The notes under the pieces were generated by a model that searched no databases, was not told the DNA's origin, and saw only the letters and a list, made by a program, of their open reading frames with translations. The position numbers were made by a program, and so were the translations under genes. Below are positions 6,604 through 11,763 of a stretch of DNA of 11,763 nucleotides, piece by piece. Positions within the stretch are counted from its first letter, which is position 1; each line of letters opens with the position of its first letter. This stretch comes from Pseudomonadales bacterium. GTDB lineage: Bacteria; Pseudomonadota; Gammaproteobacteria; Pseudomonadales; Moraxellaceae. The stretch spans positions 1-11,763 of the forward strand of contig JABEVH010000212.1 of NCBI GenBank assembly GCA_013043915.1, read 5' to 3'.

Positions 6604-8603
6604 CACTCCACCTTTCCTGCAAATGCTAAAAACTCGCTTTGCTTTTTGTCTGACTGAAACGTCATCTGGCGACTACGGGCATCTAAGCGGCCTGAGGCTC
6701 TCTGTGCCATCCAGACTAAAACGCGCAACATCCAGCGCGGAAGCTCACTACGCCCATGGCGTGACATCCAGGCTGCGCATCGACGCTGCAGCCGCGGCTG
6801 AAAATGCGCAAAAAGTTCATCGCCCAAACTCACAATTGCCTCCGCACTCCCACGGTCCCCCTGGCGACCACAGCGACCGATCAATTGCCTGTCGATACGT
6901 CGCGATGTGTGAAACTCCGTGAGGATCACATGCAAACCGCCAACCTCTTCGACACCCGCCCCGAGGGCGATATCAGTACCACGCCCAGCCATGTTGGTGG
7001 CCACCGTCACGCGTCCAGCCTCTCCAGCGCCCGCGATGATAGCAGCCTCCTCCTTATCCTGTCTGGCGTTGAGGATGCGATATTCGATGCCAGCTGCCTG
7101 CAAGACCGCAGCAACCGCCTCGGAAGCTGCCACCGAACGGGTTCCAATCAGCACGGGACGACCCTGGGCAATGATCTCATGAACACGTTCTGCGACCCGC
7201 TTCCAGCGCAGTTCTCCGTCGGCATAACAACAATCTGGTTGACGTATCCGGCATGGTGGGCGATGCGTAGGCACCGTGACCACCGGCAATTCATAGATTC
7301 GCCACAGTTCCGGGGCCACCTCACGGGCCGTACCTGTCATCCCTCCCAGGAGCACATAGCGCCTAAAAAATCGCTGGTAGGTCATCTTTGCCAGGGTCTC
7401 GCGTCCCTCGGAAATCTCACACCCTTCCTTGGCCTCGATCAACTGGTGCAAACCCCGTTCCCAGGTACGATCGGCCATAACACGACCTGTCGATTCATCA
7501 ACGATCTGTATGGCTCCCTGGGAGACGATATAATGTTGGTCGCGATGGAACAGTAACAAGGCCACCAAAGCCTGCCGCAGCATCTCCTCACGCCAGCGCG
7601 GTGATGCCCAAAGACCACGCCAATCTGCCGTAGCATGCGTTAAAAAATGACGCCCTGCTTCTTGCCATTCTATGTGTCTGTCCATGGTCAGGCGATAGTG
7701 CGTGTTCGCCTCCATCTGACGAGCCAGTTCGATGGCTCGTCCATAGATAAGCTGACCCTGCCCTTCTTCCTCGGTTCTGGAAATAATCAAGGGGGTACGA
7801 GCCTCGTCGATCAGTACGCTATCCGCCTCATCAACTATGGCCATATGTAAACCGCGTAACAATAAACGCTGCGGTGGCTCCCCGTGCGCCAGCCCCAGCA
7901 GCAGCCTGTGCGCTCGTGTATCAGCATGCCGGCGCGCCAGTCGATCTTTAAGATAGTCAAACACCAGCTCCTTATTGGACACATAGCAGACATCGCAGGC
8001 GTAGGCATGTCGCCGCTGCTCAGGTTCCATATCCTCCACGATACAACTGACGCTTAGTCCAAAAAACTGATAGAGCGGCCGCATGAGTTCAGTATCTCGC
8101 GCTGCCAGGTAATCATTGACGGTAACCACATGCACACTAGCACCTGCGGCAGCGGCAGTTATTGCCGGCAGTGTAGCGGTCAGACTTTTGCCCTCACCGG
8201 TTTGCATTTCCACAATGCGGCCACCGAGGATCACCCATCCTCCCAAAATCTGCACATCATGGTGACGTTTGCCCAAGGTTCGCCGCGCCCCTTCACGCAC
8301 CAGAGCAAAGGCTTCAGCGACACGGGAATGAGCTAAACCTTCATGCTTCAAGGCCAGCGCTAATCTGCCAAATTGCTGCCGCAAGGCCTCGTCATCGGCA
8401 ACCGTCACCGTCGCTTCCCAAGCAGCTACCGCATCAAGAAAATACTGACGGACACGATGGCTAGGTGCACGCCGCAGCCAGCGTCCCACCCGATTGGCTA
8501 GAAACGCTTCCAGCACCTCCTCATGACGATCATCACGCTCAGCATAGGCGCCATCAATCAAAGGTACGCGCTGACCTGTCAATATCCAGCCGAGATCAGA
8601 CAT
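6603..8603 (-). CDS. Truncated SecA-like ATPase (accessory translocase motor)
   Basis: A cytosolic SecA-superfamily ATPase of 666 residues, against about 900 for SecA1. Motifs in order: RRTLGKRHHDVQILGG (107-122), Walker A TGEGKS (135-140), DEAD box VDEADSVLIDEARTPLIIS (257-275), STGRVM with the EAKEG segment (371-394), GGMTGTA (420-426), TNMAGRGTDI (536-545), and SRRIDRQLIGRCGRQGDRGS (567-586). Both motor lobes are therefore intact and ATP hydrolysis is expected. The preprotein-crosslinking insert between IIS and STGR is about 60 residues shorter than in Escherichia coli SecA. The chain stops just where the helical scaffold should begin. The two-helix finger, wing domain and zinc-binding tail are absent. 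The segment CDVCYVSNKELVFDYLKD (203-220) departs from the SecA1 consensus with TNNE. It overlaps the M50 gene by 8 nt and the adaptor gene by 1 nt, so it probably serves this export cluster rather than general secretion. A housekeeping secA should exist elsewhere. Confidence 0.92.
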   Translation of the reverse strand: MSDLGWILTGQRVPLIDGAYAERDDRHEEVLEAFLANRVGRWLRRAPSHRVRQYFLDAVAAWEATVTVADDEALRQQFGRLALALKHEGLAHSRVAEAFALVREGARRTLGKRHHDVQILGGWVILGGRIVEMQTGEGKSLTATLPAITAAAAGASVHVVTVNDYLAARDTELMRPLYQFFGLSVSCIVEDMEPEQRRHAYACDVCYVSNKELVFDYLKDRLARRHADTRAHRLLLGLAHGEPPQRLLLRGLHMAIVDEADSVLIDEARTPLIISRTEEEGQGQLIYGRAIELARQMEANTHYRLTMDRHIEWQEAGRHFLTHATADWRGLWASPRWREEMLRQALVALLLFHRDQHYIVSQGAIQIVDESTGRVMADRTWERGLHQLIEAKEGCEISEGRETLAKMTYQRFFRRYVLLGGMTGTAREVAPELWRIYELPVVTVPTHRPPCRIRQPDCCYADGELRWKRVAERVHEIIAQGRPVLIGTRSVAASEAVAAVLQAAGIEYRILNARQDKEEAAIIAGAGEAGRVTVATNMAGRGTDIALGAGVEEVGGLHVILTEFHTSRRIDRQLIGRCGRQGDRGSAEAIVSLGDELFAHFQPRLQRRCAAWMSRHGRSELPRWMLRVLVWMAQRASGRLDARSRQMTFQSDKKQSEFLAFAGKVE

Positions 8604-10749
8604 TGAGCCTCGCCAAGAACAATTGCCGAAGCCGTAGGAACCACTGGTAAGCCAAGGGCGTCATGCCATAATCAAAACGAACATAAACACGGCTGCCGTA
8701 CCATGGACTCAAAGCTCCACCATCCACAACCTTAAGATCTATCTGAAAATAGCGCTGCAGGGTACGGGTACGGTTGGGGTCGCGTGGATCGGTAGCAATA
8801 TGCCCTCCTCCCTCTTGCCCCAAGCCCTTATTCGGCAATTGATCCTGCCCTTCGGGGACTTCGCGCAATAGTCGCGCTGTATAAACCAAAGGAATGGCGT
8901 AACTAAAACGGACCTCAGTGCTGCGTAATCGTTTGCGCACCAAGTCAATATCGTCCTGACTGACCAAAACCCGTATCACCGGGTGAACCTGTGGGCGGCT
9001 AATGTAGCCCAGGATATCACCATGTTTAAAATACCGTCCCGGCAGGATATCGGCATCAGGTTGCAGGAATTGCCCGCTGGCGCCCGCCAATACCATAAGT
9101 TCTTGGGTCTTGGCTTCGTCCTGACGCACGCTCTCGGCAGTTTCATGCAGTTGCGCCTGAGCCACCTGCACCGCTACCGGCGAATTTAACTCACTGTCAC
9201 GGTAGCGAGCCTTTAATTCATTGAGATGAGCACGATTCTGTGCCAAATCTTCTTCCAACGCAGGGTCATTCAGGTAGACCACCGGATATCCCGCAAGCAC
9301 CACCGTTCCTGAGTTGGCATAAACCCTGTGCACAAATCCCGCTTGATGGGCTCGTACGATCTGCGCATCGGGCAACCAAACAACGCCCTCCGCTCGACTA
9401 TGAAAGGGCAAGGGCACAGCCACCAGCAGGACCAGCAAAATACCCAGGCCGATCACACTGGTGCGCAAGGCACGATCCCGTTGACGGTGCAGCACCGGAG
9501 CCTCAACCACATGTTGCCAACCGCGCCACAGCGGCAGAATAAACATGGTCCAGATACCCCAGCAAGCGAGCAGCACCCCAAAAAAGAAATACTTGCCCAC
9601 CATAATCCAGACTAAGGCTAGCGTAATCAGAACACGGTAAGCAAACGACAAGGGCATATAGAGCAGCAGCCAAAAACGTTCAGAAGGCGACTCATCCGGC
9701 CGCTGCAGTCCTTCGGCGCGAAAAATATAGCGATCCACCAGGTAGGTAAAGTAGCGAGCTCCGCGTTGTGCCAGATTAGGCATTTCCAGCACATCCGCCA
9801 GAATATGGTAACCGTCGTAGCGCATGAGGGGATTGCCGTTGATAATCACCGTGGACAGGCCGGCGATGAGCATGACATTGTAGGCCGCTGCGCGAACCAA
9901 CCCCGGTTCCGTCAGGGTCCAGACATACATGGCCACGGCAGCTAACCAGGTCTCCACCAAAATACCGGCAGCCCCTACCACGGCACGCCTCCATTTGGAG
10001 GGAAAAGCATAGGCTGCAGAAGCATCCACAAACGGCACCGGTGTCAGTGCCAAGAGCATGATGCCCATCTCATGAACACGACCCCCTCCCGCCTTGGTCG
10101 CCAGACCGTGCCCCAGTTCATGCAAAATCTTGACCACGGGATAGATCAGCCATAGGGCCAACAAGTTCTGTGCATTCAATACCCGATCCGAAACATTCTC
10201 GGTCAGTGCCGACCAATGCACCGCCGCCAACCCTAGGGCGGGCAAAACGCAGAGCAGCCAGAGCGCTCCACCGGCTGGTCCCCATAGCCAACGCAAGCGC
10301 GGGGACCAGCGCTGCAGGAAGGCATCGGGGTTCCACAACGACCAACGTATCCCGAACGGGTCGAAGAATTGGCGCTTGATCTGATCCTTCTTCTGGCGAC
10401 GGAAACGCTGGAACAACTCGGCAATATCCGGCGACAGTTCACAGATCAGCACATCACTCGCATGCAGTTGTGACAATAACTGCACCACTTCTTCCTGTGA
10501 GGGTAAATTGTCCTGCAATAACTGACACGCCCGCTCCCATACTTGCTGCACGGTGGTCTGACCATCCATGGCAGCCAGCAGCGCATAGGCACCAGGTGTC
10601 AACTGATGAAAACGGCCGCTGGCGACATCCTGCAACATATACCAGAGACGACCACGAAAGACGCGCCGGTGTACTTGCACATGCAGGGCCAATCGAGGCC
10701 GCAGCTTGGACACAGCATACCAGCTGTCACTAAGAAGATTACCCGCCAT
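8596..10749 (-). CDS. PqqD-like / M50 site-2 protease / HlyD-like fusion protein
   Basis: An inner-membrane fusion of 717 residues. The cytosolic N-terminus (about 20-105) resembles a PqqD-type peptide-binding fold: a V-x-R-R-x-F strand region, HQLTPGAYALLAAMDGQTTV, then a helical end. Roughly eight hydrophobic segments follow between about 159 and 447. The second carries the zinc-protease motif HELGHG (H210, E211, H214), and NGNPLMRYDG (304-313) supplies the third ligand D312. The site-2 protease active site is thus complete on paper. After the last membrane span (431-447) comes a periplasmic part with HlyD-like lipoyl features: AEGVVWLPDAQIVRAHQAGF (453-472), a short helical hairpin near 498-550, and a beta region reaching the end. 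Related fusions are usually annotated as site-2 protease family or HlyD-type proteins. ATG 10749 has GGAAGG 5 nt upstream and lies 24 nt after the previous stop. Its substrate is unknown. It may act as the membrane component of the exporter, as a processing protease, or both. Confidence 0.88.
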   Translation of the reverse strand: MAGNLLSDSWYAVSKLRPRLALHVQVHRRVFRGRLWYMLQDVASGRFHQLTPGAYALLAAMDGQTTVQQVWERACQLLQDNLPSQEEVVQLLSQLHASDVLICELSPDIAELFQRFRRQKKDQIKRQFFDPFGIRWSLWNPDAFLQRWSPRLRWLWGPAGGALWLLCVLPALGLAAVHWSALTENVSDRVLNAQNLLALWLIYPVVKILHELGHGLATKAGGGRVHEMGIMLLALTPVPFVDASAAYAFPSKWRRAVVGAAGILVETWLAAVAMYVWTLTEPGLVRAAAYNVMLIAGLSTVIINGNPLMRYDGYHILADVLEMPNLAQRGARYFTYLVDRYIFRAEGLQRPDESPSERFWLLLYMPLSFAYRVLITLALVWIMVGKYFFFGVLLACWGIWTMFILPLWRGWQHVVEAPVLHRQRDRALRTSVIGLGILLVLLVAVPLPFHSRAEGVVWLPDAQIVRAHQAGFVHRVYANSGTVVLAGYPVVYLNDPALEEDLAQNRAHLNELKARYRDSELNSPVAVQVAQAQLHETAESVRQDEAKTQELMVLAGASGQFLQPDADILPGRYFKHGDILGYISRPQVHPVIRVLVSQDDIDLVRKRLRSTEVRFSYAIPLVYTARLLREVPEGQDQLPNKGLGQEGGGHIATDPRDPNRTRTLQRYFQIDLKVVDGGALSPWYGSRVYVRFDYGMTPLAYQWFLRLRQLFLARLNV

Positions 10750-10773
10750 CGTCGCCTTCCATGCTCCTGGCTA

Positions 10774-11763
10774 TCATAGCCAAGTCCAGGTCTGAAGTCG
10801 GAGCCAGTCGGTAAAGTGGTGTGTCCATATCCAAAGGAGGGAACGTCGGCCCATATTAATCTTGCCAATCCCTTCCATACCTGGACGCAGCAGCGGGGGA
10901 GCGTGGCCCAGCAGGTCAGCTTCAACCCGAAAATAATTCAGGCCATCCTCAGCAACCGCCACGGGTACGATACGTTTGACCACAAGTTCCAGGGGATCTC
11001 CAGGCATACCCGCCAGCACAAGCTGACCTGACTGCCCTTCGTTCAGATAAGCCACATCGCGCTCATCCACCTTGAGAATCACCTTGTAATGAGTCAGCGG
11101 GGCCACTTCAAACAAGGTCTTGCCCTCATCCACCGGCTCGCCGATGGACTGGCTCAAATCGCCACTGACGAGGATACCGTCAAAGGGGGCTATTAGCTTG
11201 ACCCTATCCAGCTTACTCTGCACCAGTGCCAGTTGTGCAGCTGCTTGATCATATTGCGCACTCAGCACTTGGGTATCGGCAAGGTTATCTTCGGCCATGG
11301 CCTCACGCAGCTTGCGTGCGTACTGATCGCTCTCCCCCTGCCATTTGGCCTGTTCCATGAGCAGATCTTTGTCATCCAGTTCTGCCAGCACGTCACCGGC
11401 ATGAACCGTTTCACCGGCACGATGCCAGCTCTTGCTAACAAATCCCTGAAAAGGCGCTGGAATCACACGTTGCACTTGACCTTCGATGGAGGTCTTAGCA
11501 GTCACACGGTAGGTAGCAGGCAGCAGGGTACTCACCACCCCAAAAACCAGGATCGCACTGGCAACCAGTTTCCACGTGTAATGCCGTGGCCCGGTCATCT
11601 TGCGCCAAAGAGAGCGACAATCATCAAGCACATGGTGCAGCAGATGACGGTCAGCGCGCCGCTGCGCCACGACACCCGGTGCAGCCAAAGCGGCGAACGT
11701 CTCCAGCCAGTGCTGATCCTGTTCCGTAAAGGGATTATCGACCTGCCGCTGTAAGAGCAACAC
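10774..11763 (-). CDS. HlyD-type adaptor with probable N-terminal GAF domain (5' end beyond window)
   Basis: The 329 codons visible are the C-terminal part; the frame is still open at the right edge, and the edge GTG need not be its start. Residues 1-35 (VLLLQRQ, then PFTEQDQHWLETFAALAAPG) look like the last strand and helix of a GAF domain, but too little is present to be sure. One membrane span lies at about 65-82 (KLVASAILVFGVVSTLLP). The periplasmic part carries a split lipoyl domain: IPAPFQGFVSKSWHRAGETV (101-120) with AGDVLAELD, a short helical hairpin to about 185, then VKLIAPFDGILVSGDLSQSI (188-207). A beta-barrel portion runs to LRPGMEGIGKI (292-302). The tail RRSLLWIWTHHFTDWLRL is aromatic and amphipathic. 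It is the first gene seen in the block, so the operon start lies outside. Together with the M50-HlyD fusion it probably forms the inner-membrane base of the exporter. The adaptor call is strong, the GAF call weak. Confidence 0.88.
   Translation of the reverse strand: MLLLQRQVDNPFTEQDQHWLETFAALAAPGVVAQRRADRHLLHHVLDDCRSLWRKMTGPRHYTWKLVASAILVFGVVSTLLPATYRVTAKTSIEGQVQRVIPAPFQGFVSKSWHRAGETVHAGDVLAELDDKDLLMEQAKWQGESDQYARKLREAMAEDNLADTQVLSAQYDQAAAQLALVQSKLDRVKLIAPFDGILVSGDLSQSIGEPVDEGKTLFEVAPLTHYKVILKVDERDVAYLNEGQSGQLVLAGMPGDPLELVVKRIVPVAVAEDGLNYFRVEADLLGHAPPLLRPGMEGIGKINMGRRSLLWIWTHHFTDWLRLQTWTWL

Noticed and set aside
6383..6922. 179-residue open frame on the plus strand
   Set aside because: It is antisense to the start of the short adaptor and the end of the SecA-like gene, crossing their junction. 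No ribosome site or domain supports it.
6804..7556. 250-residue open frame on the plus strand
   Set aside because: It lies entirely opposite the conserved motor core of the SecA-like gene. Its translation shows no recognisable motif and has a low-order, antisense-like composition.
6603..8603. Housekeeping secA
   Set aside because: The protein lacks about 230 residues including the finger, wing and zinc tail. It is embedded between exporter genes and deviates at the TNNE segment.

Overview
The window is a densely packed gene block from a Gram-negative bacterium, most likely a Pseudomonadota. The evidence is a TolC-type outer-membrane channel, a second outer-membrane beta-barrel protein, periplasmic adaptors and Shine-Dalgarno-led genes of moderate GC content. 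The sequence alone does not fix the genus. All seven protein genes lie on the minus strand and read from the right edge to the left edge. No non-coding gap exceeds about 45 bases. I saw no RNA gene, CRISPR array, insertion sequence, terminator or internal promoter, so the block looks like one operon whose promoter lies beyond the right edge.

In transcription order (right to left) the genes are: (1) the 3' part of an inner-membrane HlyD-type adaptor with the tail of a probable GAF domain (10774-11763, cut by the window edge); (2) a 717-residue inner-membrane fusion of a PqqD-like N-terminus, a site-2 (M50) zinc metalloprotease-like core and a HlyD-like C-terminus (8596-10749); (3) a 666-residue SecA-like ATPase that has both motor lobes but stops where SecA's helical scaffold should begin (6603-8603); (4) a short secreted periplasmic adaptor (5788-6603); (5) a TolC-family outer-membrane efflux protein (4214-5743, start reassigned here); (6) a TPR plus beta-barrel outer-membrane protein resembling the Slam/DUF560 (type XI secretion) architecture (2831-4201); (7) a large secreted FecR-domain protein with tandem Gly/Ser/Thr-rich repeat units (1-2812). 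The last is an uninterrupted reading frame of 937 codons that runs off the left edge.

Genes 1-5 have the parts of a type I-like, tripartite trans-envelope exporter: inner-membrane component, adaptors and TolC channel. No ABC transporter or RND pump is visible. The only ATPase in view is the trimmed SecA homologue, and the inner-membrane component is an M50-HlyD fusion. My inference is that this is a non-canonical protein export machine in which a minimal SecA motor and a protease-adaptor fusion replace the ABC exporter. Genes 6-7 look like a second, outer-membrane module: a Slam-like translocator followed by a surface-protein candidate whose repeats resemble TbpB-type beta-barrel domains. The gene order and overlaps (8 nt between genes 2 and 3, 1 nt between genes 3 and 4) suggest coordinated expression. 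The functional links are hypotheses; family assignments rest on motifs read by eye.
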